The notes under the pieces: model-generated
What the model was told of the DNA's origin: nothing
Database searches by the model: none
The model's input: the letters and a program-made list of their open reading frames with translations, nothing else
Shown here: positions 55,462 through 64,000 of the stretch, piece by piece
How the letters are laid out: every line of letters begins with the position of its first letter
Position numbering within the stretch: the stretch's first letter is position 1
Assembly (NCBI RefSeq): GCF_009688965.1
Contig: NZ_AP021875.1
Coordinates: forward strand, 2,976,001-3,040,000
Source of the DNA: Desulfosarcina widdelii
GTDB lineage: Bacteria; Desulfobacterota; Desulfobacteria; Desulfobacterales; Desulfosarcinaceae
Length of the DNA stretch: 64,000 nt
Direction of reading: 5' to 3'
Made by a program: the position numbers and the translations under genes

Positions 55462-57057
55462 GTGCCGTCCTCCTTTCCCGCTACGCTCAAAGCGCAGTCC
55501 GAAGAGGCCCTGACCCACCCCCATTACGATTTTATCGCCAAATATCACGCCGTCGCCGACCTGCGGCGATTGGCGCGCAAACACACCGGCGTTCTCGACG
55601 AAAAAACCCTTGATGCACTCGAAGATCTTCTCCGGACCCGGGTGTTTCGCAAAATCAGGCAGTCCTATTTTCTGTTCCGGGAAGCGGCGTCGGTCATGAC
55701 GGACCTGGCAACGGCACAGGAAAGCGCAAAGCTGGGGGAGATGGCGCTGGCATCATTGAACCGAATGTTGCTTGTCACCAACGGCAGCGCCCACCGGGGT
55801 ATTGCCGAAGCGATGGGCAGCCTGCCGGTCCACATTATCCCACCCCGAATAACGGCCGGTAAAGAGCCCCGTCCCCCGGCAATCGACTGGGAACGCCTGA
55901 CGAAATCCAACGGGCTGAAGCTCACTGCCGCCCCCCGATACATAGGACGCAGCCTGGTGGCGCCGACCGACTCCCGGGACCGCCTGCTGGTGGTCAAATT
56001 GGCCAAATCCGGTGACACCCCGGGGGAACTGGCCGGAGAGATCAGATGGATGGAGCGCCTGCGAAAGCCCGGCTTTGCCTTCGACCGCCGGTTTCACATT
56101 CCAGTCCCCCTGCTGTTCGGCGGCCACTGCCTGTTTCGCATGGACCGCCTTCCGCTGTCACCGCCGGCCGCGGTGGACCGGCATCCCGATAAAATTGCCG
56201 TGGCCTTTCTCGCCCATCGGGACTACTTCGTCTATCCCAACCACCATGGCGTCAACGAAAAATCGGCGGCAGAAATACTGGCCCGCAACGCCTACCTACT
56301 GGGACGACTGACTGCCGGCGGGGTGATCCACAATGCCCCCATCCCGCTGTTCCACAACCGAACCCAGCGTCTGCGACGCGATGATCAGGGCCGCTACCAG
56401 TGGTTCCGCGCCGGACGTCTGGACCAGTGGCTGGACTCGTGCCGCTTTCCCAACTTCGGGTTGTCCGGGCTGCGCGACTTCGAGCATCTGGAACCCTTGT
56501 CGGGCGGCAGTCAAACGTTGTACCGGCATATTGGAAGCCACTTGCTGAGTCTTCTGCTGGTGGCCGGCAGCGTTTTTCGCTGCCGGGAAACCACCCAGGT
56601 GGGATGGGATGAAAAGGGGAACCCGCTGGACACCCGGGATCTGTTTGACCGACAGTTGCTTGGATCCATGATCCGGAAAATTTTCCGGAACTATTACAGC
56701 GGGTTCACTGGGTCACAAGCGAGTATACCGCTGCCGCTGGATGCTGATCGGCTCGTGGAACGTATGATCGAGGAGATGGGGGTGGACCGCTACATGACCG
56801 AACTGCTGCGGCGCGCCGATCAGAAGGCCCTGAGCGACAGCCAGTTTTTCGGCTTTCTGGAAGAGCGGGGCTACGACGCCGAACAGCGGGAAGGGATGAT
56901 CCGCGGAGAAAAAGACATCCTCATTCGCAGCGGCCCCCATCTAGGCGATTTCAATCGTCAGATTTCCCTGCCTGAACTTATCGAGGCCGTAGCCGCCATG
57001 TCGGCGGTATGTATGACCGGCCGGTATGCTCGGCAAAATAGCATCGGCTCCCCCTGA
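55462..57057 (+). CDS. SidJ-related pseudokinase-like protein
   Basis: The 531-residue product begins with a helical region (LTHPHYDFIAKYHAVADLRRLARKH), and its middle has a kinase-like N-lobe (LLVVKLAKSGDTPGELAGEIRWMERLR, with the Lys of VVKLAK and a Glu in EIRWME) followed by a MDRL hinge and a substantial C-lobe. A normal HRD/DFG pair is not obvious, so it fits the pseudokinase class that I associate with SidJ-related proteins of deltaproteobacteria. Known SidJ is a glutamylating pseudokinase of Legionella. The GTG start lies five bases after the HAD gene stop. Confidence 0.65.
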   Translation: MPSSFPATLKAQSEEALTHPHYDFIAKYHAVADLRRLARKHTGVLDEKTLDALEDLLRTRVFRKIRQSYFLFREAASVMTDLATAQESAKLGEMALASLNRMLLVTNGSAHRGIAEAMGSLPVHIIPPRITAGKEPRPPAIDWERLTKSNGLKLTAAPRYIGRSLVAPTDSRDRLLVVKLAKSGDTPGELAGEIRWMERLRKPGFAFDRRFHIPVPLLFGGHCLFRMDRLPLSPPAAVDRHPDKIAVAFLAHRDYFVYPNHHGVNEKSAAEILARNAYLLGRLTAGGVIHNAPIPLFHNRTQRLRRDDQGRYQWFRAGRLDQWLDSCRFPNFGLSGLRDFEHLEPLSGGSQTLYRHIGSHLLSLLLVAGSVFRCRETTQVGWDEKGNPLDTRDLFDRQLLGSMIRKIFRNYYSGFTGSQASIPLPLDADRLVERMIEEMGVDRYMTELLRRADQKALSDSQFFGFLEERGYDAEQREGMIRGEKDILIRSGPHLGDFNRQISLPELIEAVAAMSAVCMTGRYARQNSIGSP

Positions 57058-57086
57058 TATGATTTGCTACACGGCCTCGCAACCCA

Positions 57087-58094
57087 TCAGAGTTCTTCTC
57101 GGGCAAGATTGATATTCTCGATGTCTCCCATCACGATCAGGGTCATCCCCGCCTCGATGATAAAAGAGCTTGGCGGCCGGAACTCGAATTCACCCCCTTC
57201 TTTGCGAACGCCCAGCAAAAGGAGGTTGAACCGGTCTCGAAGGCCGGACTGGAGAATCGGTTTGCCCACCAGGTCGGAGTTTTTCTTGACGGCGATTGGA
57301 TGGATGCGCAATTCGCCGCGCTCGCTGCGCAGCATGTTGTCGAGAAACTCAACGGCTTCCGGTCGGATCATTTCCGAGGCGATGCGCAGCGCACCGATGG
57401 CATTGGGGGAGACCACGGAGGTGGCACCGGCCTTGAGCAGCTTGGGCTTGAGGCGGCGGTTGGTCATCCGGCTGATAATGCGCGCCTTGGCATTGAGCAT
57501 GCGGGCGGTCATGGTGATATAGAGGTTGTCGTTATCCGACGGAAGGCAGATGGCGATCCCCGAGGCCCTCTCGATTCCTGCGGCGACCAGGTTTTTATCA
57601 TCGGTGGCGTCGCCGTGAACGTGATAAAGCCCCTTGATCTGGCGGCTGCGTTCAATCACGGCGTTGTCCTGTTCGACGAGAACAACCTTGGCCTTGCTGG
57701 TTACCAGTTCCTCTGCCAGCGGGAAGCCGGTCTCCCCACCGCCGCATATGATGTAGTGCCCGGAGATCGCCTCGATTTTTCTCTCCATTTTTCTTCTCCT
57801 GAGCATGCCGGTCAACTCGCCTTCGATCAGCATGGCCGTCAAAGTACTGATGCTGTATAGGATAACGCCCATGCCGAAAACGATCAGCAGCATGGTGAAA
57901 ATCTGGGCCGGTACGTTGCCGGTGATGCCCAGCACCTCGCCATAGCCTACAGTGGTCAGGGAAATCACGGTCATGTACAGGCAGTCGATGTAGCTGGAAC
58001 TGCCTTCGAAAATGAGATAATAACCCGTGCTGCCCAGCAGCATGGTGCCGACAAGAATGGCTGCCGCAAAAAATAGCCGACTTCTGATGCCCAT
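57087..58094 (-). CDS. Potassium channel protein with TrkA-N (RCK) domains
   Basis: The 335-residue product has two membrane helices flanking the selectivity filter TTVGYGEV, a TrkA_N Rossmann domain (YIICGGGETGFPLAEEL, VVLVEQDNAVIE, HVHGDATDD) and a TrkA_C domain (ERGELRIHPIAVKKNSDLVGK). It is a ligand-gated MthK-type potassium channel. The ATG at 58094 is used; the longer frame to 58352 overlaps the dehydratase gene and is a shadow. It is the last gene of the minus-strand run. Confidence 0.93.
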   Translation of the reverse strand: MGIRSRLFFAAAILVGTMLLGSTGYYLIFEGSSSYIDCLYMTVISLTTVGYGEVLGITGNVPAQIFTMLLIVFGMGVILYSISTLTAMLIEGELTGMLRRRKMERKIEAISGHYIICGGGETGFPLAEELVTSKAKVVLVEQDNAVIERSRQIKGLYHVHGDATDDKNLVAAGIERASGIAICLPSDNDNLYITMTARMLNAKARIISRMTNRRLKPKLLKAGATSVVSPNAIGALRIASEMIRPEAVEFLDNMLRSERGELRIHPIAVKKNSDLVGKPILQSGLRDRFNLLLLGVRKEGGEFEFRPPSSFIIEAGMTLIVMGDIENINLAREEL

Positions 58095-58114
58095 AATGAT
58101 TATCGAAACTCCCG

Positions 58115-59110
58115 TTATAAAACGGCTTTTGGGCAGACAACGGTCCTGAACACGCCCATGTCGATATTGCGGCCGCAGGTCACAATCACCGTCGTCTTTC
58201 CCGTAAGCCGGGGGGCCAGCTTGAGAAAACCGGCCACCGCCACGGCGGCCGCCCCCTCGATCACCAGCCGGTGGCGTTCGAACACCAGTACCATGGCCCG
58301 GCGAATGTCGTTTTCGGATACCAGTTGCCAGCGGTCCACCAGGCGGGTGCACGCATCGAATGTGATGGCACCGGGTTCGATACCGCCGGCCGTGCCATCG
58401 GAAAGGGTTTCCTGCATGGGGACATCCAAAATCCGACCGGATTGCACCGACACTGCCATAGCCGGTGAGTTCTCGGGAAGGCAGCCGATGACGGTGGTTT
58501 CCGGTCGAACCGCTTTGACCGCTCCGGCAATGCCGGTTATCAGGCCGCCACCGCCCACCGACGCCAGAATGCAGTCCACGTGGGGAAGCCGGTCCAGAAT
58601 TTCCAACCCGATGGTCCCCTGTCCGCCAATCACGTAGGTGTCATTATAGGGCGAAATGTATATTTTTCCGGTTTTCTCGGCCTGCTGGCGGGCAAACGCT
58701 TCGGTGCGGTCGCAGTCCGCACCGTGGAACCGGATCGCAGCGCCCAAGTCCTTTAACATGCTGACCTTAAGCGGCGAGGCATTCTCGGGGAGATAAATAG
58801 TCCCGTCGATCCCCAGACGATTCATCCCGAAAGCCGTGGCCAGGCCATGGTTTCCGGAAGATGCCGTGATCACCCCCGCCCGCAATTCGCTTTCGTCCAT
58901 GGCCAGCAGCCGGTTCAGGGCGCCCCTGACTTTGAAGGAGCCCGTATGCTGCATGCTTTCCATTTTGAGATACACCCGGCCTTCGTTTTCGCGGCTCAGG
59001 TCGGCGGCCGGCTCCATGGGCGTCCGCCGGATATGGGGTCGGATTCTCTTTTCCGCGGCCAGGGCCAGCTCGCGGATCTCCCTGGACGTGTTCGATTCGT
59101 CAAAACCCAT
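58115..59110 (-). CDS. Threonine/serine dehydratase (fold-type II PLP enzyme)
   Basis: The 331-residue product has the PLP lysine in TGSFKVRGA, the SSGNHGLATAFG phosphate-binding loop, SVGGGGLITGIAGAVK, and a C-terminal VTCGRNIDMG. It would deaminate threonine or serine to 2-oxobutyrate or pyruvate. It lacks the C-terminal regulatory domain of biosynthetic IlvA, so it is of the catabolic or racemase-like short type. Its ATG directly abuts the thiE stop. Confidence 0.92.
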   Translation of the reverse strand: MGFDESNTSREIRELALAAEKRIRPHIRRTPMEPAADLSRENEGRVYLKMESMQHTGSFKVRGALNRLLAMDESELRAGVITASSGNHGLATAFGMNRLGIDGTIYLPENASPLKVSMLKDLGAAIRFHGADCDRTEAFARQQAEKTGKIYISPYNDTYVIGGQGTIGLEILDRLPHVDCILASVGGGGLITGIAGAVKAVRPETTVIGCLPENSPAMAVSVQSGRILDVPMQETLSDGTAGGIEPGAITFDACTRLVDRWQLVSENDIRRAMVLVFERHRLVIEGAAAVAVAGFLKLAPRLTGKTTVIVTCGRNIDMGVFRTVVCPKAVL

Positions 59111-59767
59111 TTATGAACGTTCCCCGCCGGGCGTAATACCGCAGGCGGCAGCCATGGCTGCGGCGGCACTGCCGGGGTCCTCGACGCGGGTGATGCAACT
59201 GATGACGGCGACACCGGCGGCGCCGTGGGCAAAGCAGTCCAGCGCATTGGTCGGATCGATGCCGCCAATGGCCACAGCCGGGATGGGCGAACGGTTGACG
59301 ATGTCCCGCAGGCCGGAAAGACCATGGACCGCTTTGGCGTCGCGCTTGGTGTCGGTTGAAAACGTGGGGCCCGTGCCAATATAATCGCAGGGCACCAGGT
59401 CGGTACGCTCCAGTTCTTCCATGCTGGAGACCGACACTCCGACAATGGCCTCCGGCCCCATAATGCCCCGGGCCAGCCGGGGTGGGGTGTCGTCCTGGCC
59501 CACATGAACGCCGTCGGCCCCTGCGGCCCGGGCCAGCAGCACGTCGTCGTTGACCACGAAAGGCACCCGGCGTTGACGGCACAATCGACAGATAGCCTCA
59601 ACCTCTTCAAAGTCTTTCAGGGAAAAAGATTTATTGCGATATTGAATCAGGGTCGCACCGGCTTCAAGGGCCACCCGAACCTGGTCCTGAGCCGAGAACC
59701 CATCAACGGAATCATCCGTGATGAAGTAGAAGCGAAGGTGTTCACGGATTTCTTCTGGCGTCATCAT
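59111..59767 (-). CDS. thiE: Thiamine phosphate synthase
   Basis: The 218-residue product joins the thiazole and pyrimidine units of thiamine. Motifs are YFITDDSVDG, LIQYRNKSFS, VNDDVLLARAAGADGVHVGQDD, GTGPTFSTDTK and VAIGGI. The ATG at 59767 follows GGGGGGAA; the longer frame to 59830 runs into the HD gene. No TPP riboswitch and no other thiamine gene is seen nearby. Confidence 0.95.
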   Translation of the reverse strand: MMTPEEIREHLRFYFITDDSVDGFSAQDQVRVALEAGATLIQYRNKSFSLKDFEEVEAICRLCRQRRVPFVVNDDVLLARAAGADGVHVGQDDTPPRLARGIMGPEAIVGVSVSSMEELERTDLVPCDYIGTGPTFSTDTKRDAKAVHGLSGLRDIVNRSPIPAVAIGGIDPTNALDCFAHGAAGVAVISCITRVEDPGSAAAAMAAACGITPGGERS

Positions 59768-59781
59768 TTCCCCCCATGGGG

Positions 59782-60360
59782 TCACCCTTCGGCGGCGTCT
59801 TGCGGCCCGTCCGGCCGGCGGGTCAACCATCGATGGAGCGCCATGAAACGCGCCCCGTATTCCGGTGAAAATCGTTTGAGGCCGGCCGAGATCTCGGCGA
59901 TGCGCTTCTCATGCCGGCCATTGTCGGTTTTCGAGAAAAACTTGTCCGCGTAACAGATCAGCCGCTCTTCCAGAGAAAGAGGCAGCATGTCCCTGTCCGG
60001 CAAGGGAAGCTTTCGCCGCAGCGTTTCGTCCGCCCGGATGCCCACCCCCACGTGGCGCTCGCAGACCAGCCCATGGTCTTTTAAACCAATCCGGTCGAGG
60101 ATGTACCGGCCTTCGACGCCGTGGCAGACATAGGGTAGATCGCCCGTGCAGCCCAGTTCCGGGCAATGGGTCCGTCCGATGCCGATGTCGTGCAGCATTG
60201 CCGCCTGGACGACGAATTCCCGATCCGCGTCCAGCCACGGCGCCCGGTCGAGAACCGCCAGGGCCTTGCCCGCCACCAGCTCGCCGTGGCGCAGCAACAG
60301 TTCCCGGGTGATCCCGCCGACGGGATAGAACTGGCTGACAATACCTTCGGGGTCAATCAT
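59782..60360 (-). CDS. HD domain phosphohydrolase
   Basis: The 192-residue product has an HD superfamily motif, H...HD in AAMLHDIGIGRTH, with metal-binding residues His and Asp, and later a CHGVEGRYILDRIGL helix and a CERHVGVGI segment. The substrate is unknown; small HD proteins cleave nucleotides or nucleotide signals. The ATG at 60360 (MIDPEG) was chosen over a longer frame. It lies 14 bp before thiE. Confidence 0.88.
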   Translation of the reverse strand: MIDPEGIVSQFYPVGGITRELLLRHGELVAGKALAVLDRAPWLDADREFVVQAAMLHDIGIGRTHCPELGCTGDLPYVCHGVEGRYILDRIGLKDHGLVCERHVGVGIRADETLRRKLPLPDRDMLPLSLEERLICYADKFFSKTDNGRHEKRIAEISAGLKRFSPEYGARFMALHRWLTRRPDGPQDAAEG

Positions 60361-60412
60361 TTGAGCACAACCGCAGATATCGGGCACATTGGTCTTTTCC
60401 GGACGGGCGCGA

Positions 60413-61511
60413 CTATGCCTTGCGAGAGAGAAGAACCCCCTCGATAAACACATCGATATCCCCATCCAGCACGCCGTTCACGTTGCCCACGTCCAGACCG
60501 ATGCGATGGTCTTTGACCATCTGGTAAGGGTGCAGCACATAGGAGCGAATCTGGCTGCCCCAGGCGATGTCGTCCTTGCCGTCGTGGATCTGTTGCATCC
60601 GCTCGTCCTGTTTGCGCTTTTCCGCTTCGTAAAGCCGCGACTTGAGCACCTTCATGGCCATGTCTTTGTTTCGGTGCTGGGATTTTTCCTGCTGGCACTG
60701 AACCACGATGCCGGTAGGCAGGTGGGTGATGCGCACGGCACTGCTGGTTTTGTTGACATGCTGGCCGCCTGCACCGCTGGCACGAAACACATCGATGCGC
60801 AGGTCCTTCTCCTCGACATCGACCTCAATAGTATTGTCCAGCTCCGGATATACGAAAACAGATGCAAAAGAGGTGTGGCGCTTGCCGCTGGCATTGAAAG
60901 GAGAAATTCTCACCAGACGGTGAACGCCGGTTTCCGATTTGAGATAGCCATAGGCGTATAGGCCGGTGGCGGTGAACGTGACACTTTTAATACCCGCCTC
61001 GTCGCCGGGCTGAAAATCGACGATCGTGGACTTGAACCCCTTGGCTTCCACCCATCGCAGGTACATGCGAAAAAGCATTTCGGCCCAGTCCTGTGCCTCG
61101 GTACCGCCGGCACCGGCGTTGATGGAAACGATGGCGTTGTTCTGGTCGTCGACACCGTCCAGCATCATATCCAGGGAAAGCTGGCGCATGCGGCGTCCCA
61201 GCTCGCCAATCTGACCGGATACCTCGGCCAGAGTGCCGGCATCGTCCTCTTCGACGGCCAATTCCAGCAGGATACCCGCGTCCTCAAGATCCTTTTCCAG
61301 GCCTTTGAAGGCCTCGATGCGCTGGCTTAACCCCGTGCGCTCCTTTAAAATGGCCGTTGTGGCGTCGGGGTTGTCCCAGAATCCTTCTCTGGCGATTTCC
61401 GCCTCGATTTCCTGCAATCGTTTTTCCTGGCTGCCCAGGTCAAAGATACTCCTTGAGCTGGTCGAGTTTCTGCCGATGCTCTTTCAATGCCTGTTTGGCT
61501 TCACCACTCAT
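60413..61511 (-). CDS. prfB: Peptide chain release factor 2, with +1 programmed frameshift
   Basis: The first frame starts at ATG 61511 ([20 protein letters not shown], then EYL) and hits TGA at 61440-61442. A +1 shift continues [17 protein letters not shown] to the stop at 60413, giving 365 residues, the same as E. coli RF2. The GGQ loop reads [18 protein letters not shown] and the SPF codon-recognition motif reads [15 protein letters not shown]. Lnt is encoded just upstream (stop at 61515). Confidence 0.96.
61439..61455 (-). promoter_or_regulatory. prfB programmed +1 frameshift site
   Basis: The minus strand reads AAGGAG-TAT-CTT-TGA-C: an internal Shine-Dalgarno sequence, the slippery CTT and the stop TGA followed by C. 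This is the conserved autoregulatory site: low RF2 slows termination at UGA and allows the shift. Confidence 0.95.
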
Positions 61512-61514
61512 GAT

Positions 61515-63158
61515 TTATCTCCTCTTGCCGACCATCCGGTCGATCCAATCTTTCAGTTTTTCGGGCAACGCCGCCAGCATGCCGCCGGAGGGAAACGCGC
61601 CCGTTAGAAACCGTTGTCGTATCGTCAACCCTGCCAACCCCAACAGGCAAACCATGGCCAGCAGATCGCCGAAGCGGGTGTAAAAGCTTAATGCCCGCAT
61701 TTCGGGAACATTTCGATCCACCACCGCTTCTTCGAACAGGGAGGTCTGGGCCACCACCCGGCCAACGGGGTCGATGAACCCGCTGATTCCGGTATTGGCG
61801 CACCTTACCAGGCTACGCCGGTTCTCGACCGCACGGAAAACCGCCATCGAAAAATGCTGGTAGGCAGCACTGCTCCTGCCAAACCAGGCATCGTTGGTCA
61901 AATTGACCAGCAGACCGGCACCGTTTTTTGCCAACGACCGCGAAAGACCCGGAAAAATGATCTCGAAACAAATCTGCACGCCGATGGGTGCCTTGTCTTC
62001 TTTCCAGGCCAGCGTGCGGCCCTTTTCGCCGGCCGAAAAATCTCCCACCTGGGCCACCATCTTTCCGGCAAAGGACAGGATGCCTTTCAAGGGCACATAT
62101 TCGCCGAAAGGAACCAGGTGGACCTTGTCATAGCGTGCACCGGCATCACCTTCCGGCGTTACCAGGTAGGCACTGTTGTAGTAGATCTGCCTTCCTTTCT
62201 CAACATCCACACTGGGACTGCCCGCCAACAGGTAGGTACCCGCCTGGCGAACGGCGTCGGTCACCACCCGGGTAAGCTTGGGGCTGGCCGAAAAGTAAAA
62301 GGGCGTCGCCGTTTCCGGCCAAACCACCAGATCGGGCTGCCGCGAGCCGGCTTTAAGCGTCAGATCCACATATTTTTTCGTGGTTCCGATCTGAAATGCC
62401 GGATCCCATTTACGGGCCTGATCGATATTGCCCTGTATGATCGCTACGCGTACCGTCGGGGCCTTGGCCCGGGCAACGTCCACGGCCTTGATGCGGTAAC
62501 TGCCGTAGGCCAGCGACAAAAGGATCGTCCCAATGGCAATCACTACGGCTTTTACGGCCAGCGTTCGGCCCACCGGCTGCCCCTCCCATTTCTTTTGGGC
62601 TAGGAGCAGCAGCAGGACATAAATGGCGGCATTGAAAAGAACGATCAAAAACGTGACGCCGTATACACCAAACATATCGGAGATCTGGATGATATGCAAC
62701 CGATTAAACTGGGAATATCCAACGATTCCCCAGGGAAAACCGGTCAGTATAAAGCTGCGCAGATATTCAAGCGCCACCCAGAAAACAGGGGCGAGAATCA
62801 CCAGGTGTCCGGGTCGATTAACGAGACGGACCACGGCCAGGGCAAAGAGCCCCGGATAAACGGAAAGGTAGGCCGCCAGCAGCACCAAAAGGGAGACGCA
62901 CTGCCACCACGGCAGGTATCCGTAAGTTCGCATGGTGAAGACCACCCAGTACAAAAGGGTCAGGTAGTGGGCCATACCAAAAATCCAGCCAACCCGAAAC
63001 GCGCGTCCGCCATCCAATCCCCGCAGAGAGATCAGGAGGGGAACCAGGGCGATCCAGGCCAGAAGCGAAAATCCCATTTTAGGGAAAGCCGCGGTCAGCA
63101 TAAGCCCGCCGATGACAGCCGGCAGCCATTTCGACTTAAGATCGGGCACCGCTGCCAT
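61515..63158 (-). CDS. lnt: Apolipoprotein N-acyltransferase
   Basis: The 547-residue product has about seven membrane helices and a nitrilase-type domain. The catalytic triad is visible as Glu in VVWPETATPFYF, Lys in YDKVHLVPFGEYVP and Cys in IGVQICFEIIFPGLSR. It adds the third acyl chain to lipoproteins in the inner membrane. The ATG at 63158 (MAAVPDLKSKW) is preferred; it overlaps the end of the upstream gene by 23 bases. Confidence 0.94.
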   Translation of the reverse strand: MAAVPDLKSKWLPAVIGGLMLTAAFPKMGFSLLAWIALVPLLISLRGLDGGRAFRVGWIFGMAHYLTLLYWVVFTMRTYGYLPWWQCVSLLVLLAAYLSVYPGLFALAVVRLVNRPGHLVILAPVFWVALEYLRSFILTGFPWGIVGYSQFNRLHIIQISDMFGVYGVTFLIVLFNAAIYVLLLLLAQKKWEGQPVGRTLAVKAVVIAIGTILLSLAYGSYRIKAVDVARAKAPTVRVAIIQGNIDQARKWDPAFQIGTTKKYVDLTLKAGSRQPDLVVWPETATPFYFSASPKLTRVVTDAVRQAGTYLLAGSPSVDVEKGRQIYYNSAYLVTPEGDAGARYDKVHLVPFGEYVPLKGILSFAGKMVAQVGDFSAGEKGRTLAWKEDKAPIGVQICFEIIFPGLSRSLAKNGAGLLVNLTNDAWFGRSSAAYQHFSMAVFRAVENRRSLVRCANTGISGFIDPVGRVVAQTSLFEEAVVDRNVPEMRALSFYTRFGDLLAMVCLLGLAGLTIRQRFLTGAFPSGGMLAALPEKLKDWIDRMVGKRR

Positions 63159-63681
63159 CCTGTTGGTCAACCGCTGCCTGGAGGTATTCGCGAACGGCAT
63201 GAATGGTATGGGTAAACATTTTGCTGCCGGCCAGGGTGGCACAGGCGTCGTCTTTATCTCCGCAAGTCTCGGCAAAGGCCGGACCGATGACCATGGCCGG
63301 TTGGTCGATCCCACCGGCTTTGTCCAGGGTGCCGACATAAAAATCGAGGCGCTGCTTGACGGTATCGAAATAGTCGATATCAGCCCCCACAGTGAACGAT
63401 GCCGAGGAAGAAAGGGTGGCGGCGAACGCCCTGATATTCTCCCAGAAATGCTGATTGACAGGATTTTTCAACCGGTCGTCGGCCAGAAAAAACGCGATCG
63501 CCCAACCGACGGAAATAATTCTGAGCAGTTGAATCTCGTATTCCAGGGCGACCCGCTTTTCCTGCATCGCGGGCGGCAGGGCATCCAGGATCGCCTGCAT
63601 GTCCCCCCGGTCGATGGCGAACTGAAAAAGCTGCTCACCGGCACGGGCAGCCAGCGCATCTATCTTTTCGGTAATGTTCAT
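63136..63681 (-). CDS. Hypothetical cytoplasmic protein
   Basis: The 181-residue product starts MNITEKIDALAARAG after a GGAAGGG site. It is mostly helical, with one hydrophobic helix-like stretch (RIISVGWAIAFFLADDRL) and a DYFDTVKQRLDFYVGTLDKAGG segment. I do not recognise the family. It overlaps lnt and so is translationally coupled with it, which hints at a role in the cell envelope, but nothing more can be said. Confidence 0.75.
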   Translation of the reverse strand: MNITEKIDALAARAGEQLFQFAIDRGDMQAILDALPPAMQEKRVALEYEIQLLRIISVGWAIAFFLADDRLKNPVNQHFWENIRAFAATLSSSASFTVGADIDYFDTVKQRLDFYVGTLDKAGGIDQPAMVIGPAFAETCGDKDDACATLAGSKMFTHTIHAVREYLQAAVDQQDGSGARS

Positions 63682-64000
63682 ACATCCCTTCCGCCAGCAG
63701 CCTCGACCATATTTTTTGCGTGTCCCGCCGGCTCCAGAAACCAAAGGCAACGCCGTTTTTCGGGCGCTGCCTTCCGACCGGTGCGAAGCGTTTGCCACTG
63801 CCCCTGACAAGGCCCGATTCGCTGGTCGTCAAACAAAAACGCGCCAACTTTAAATCACCAGCGATAGCAAGTCAAGATGGCAGCTGCCGTGTTCAAAGCT
63901 TGTATTTCATCCGTTTTCATGGGATGAGAGTCGAACGGCCCGTCCGGGCCGGCACGGACGGCCCATCGGGCCGATTGCCATCAACTTTCAAATGCGATTT
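63682..64000. other. Right-edge intergenic sequence with GC-rich hairpin
   Basis: No gene was recognised in these 319 bases. A hairpin of the GGCCCGTCCG ... CGGACGGCC type lies at about 63937-63966 and could belong to a transcript entering from the right edge; no T-run was seen. A promoter for the hypothetical-lnt-prfB run may also lie here. Confidence 0.5.

Noticed and set aside
57087..58352. 421-codon form of the K+ channel
   Set aside because: The added N-terminus lies inside the dehydratase gene and is Gly/Arg/Pro-rich; the channel begins at 58094.

Overview
The window comes from a strictly anaerobic, GC-rich bacterium, most likely a sulfate-reducing member of the Desulfobacterota (Desulfobacterales-like). 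This is inferred from gene content: a five-gene acetyl-CoA synthase / CO dehydrogenase (Wood-Ljungdahl) operon, several TRAP transporters, a cytoplasmic molybdopterin oxidoreductase cluster, corrinoid methyltransferase genes, a sigma-54 two-component system, and an in-frame UGA in a DUF1573 gene that looks like selenocysteine. No rRNA, tRNA, CRISPR array, prophage or intact insertion sequence was recognised.

Layout. 1-2420 (minus): TAXI-type TRAP transporter, with a strong hairpin between binding protein and permease. 2846-8364: acyl-CoA synthetase, a lone glycosyltransferase, a compositionally distinct aminotransferase and the AzlCD exporter, separated by repeat-bearing intergenic DNA. 8782-13242 (minus): HrpA helicase and a PilZ protein. 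13593-16656 (minus): a classical DctP-DctQ-DctM TRAP operon with terminator and promoter. 17062-27969 (plus): the RACE-type corrinoid activator, then acsD (with an unusual Ala/Lys/Glu tail), cooS/acsA, acsB, acsC and acsE, ending in a bidirectional terminator at 28001. 28085-34846 (minus): six-gene oxidoreductase cluster (molybdopterin enzyme, PsrB-like ferredoxin, NfnB/GltD-like flavoprotein, small protein, CBS protein, NuoG-N-like ferredoxin). 35442-41914 (plus): membrane module (small membrane protein, TauE/SafE-like transporter, coiled-coil membrane protein, second membrane protein, histidine kinase, NtrC-type regulator) behind a near-perfect sigma-54 promoter. 41937-42757: rhodanese and CooT-type nickel protein, divergent. 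42787-49937 (minus): MttB-family methyltransferase, flavin reductase, cobalamin adenosyltransferase, MFS transporter, dual-specificity phosphatase and an atypical PEP-synthase-like protein. 50197-63681: upp, a small exported protein, priA, the putative DUF1573 selenoprotein, a HAD phosphatase and a SidJ-like pseudokinase (plus), then a minus-strand run lnt-prfB-HD-thiE-threonine dehydratase-K+ channel; prfB carries the classic +1 programmed frameshift.

How it fits together. acsABCDE with the RACE activator gives CO2 fixation or acetate oxidation through acetyl-CoA. CooT could supply nickel to CooS/AcsB. The MttB-like, flavin reductase and adenosyltransferase genes form a second corrinoid-related group. 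The molybdopterin cluster probably links a soluble substrate reduction to NAD(P)H or ferredoxin. The most novel-looking items are the Sec-containing DUF1573 protein, the AcsD tail, the molybdopterin/flavoprotein cluster with a shared C-terminal Cys module, and the sigma-54-controlled membrane module. All functional statements are from reading the sequence; no database search was run.
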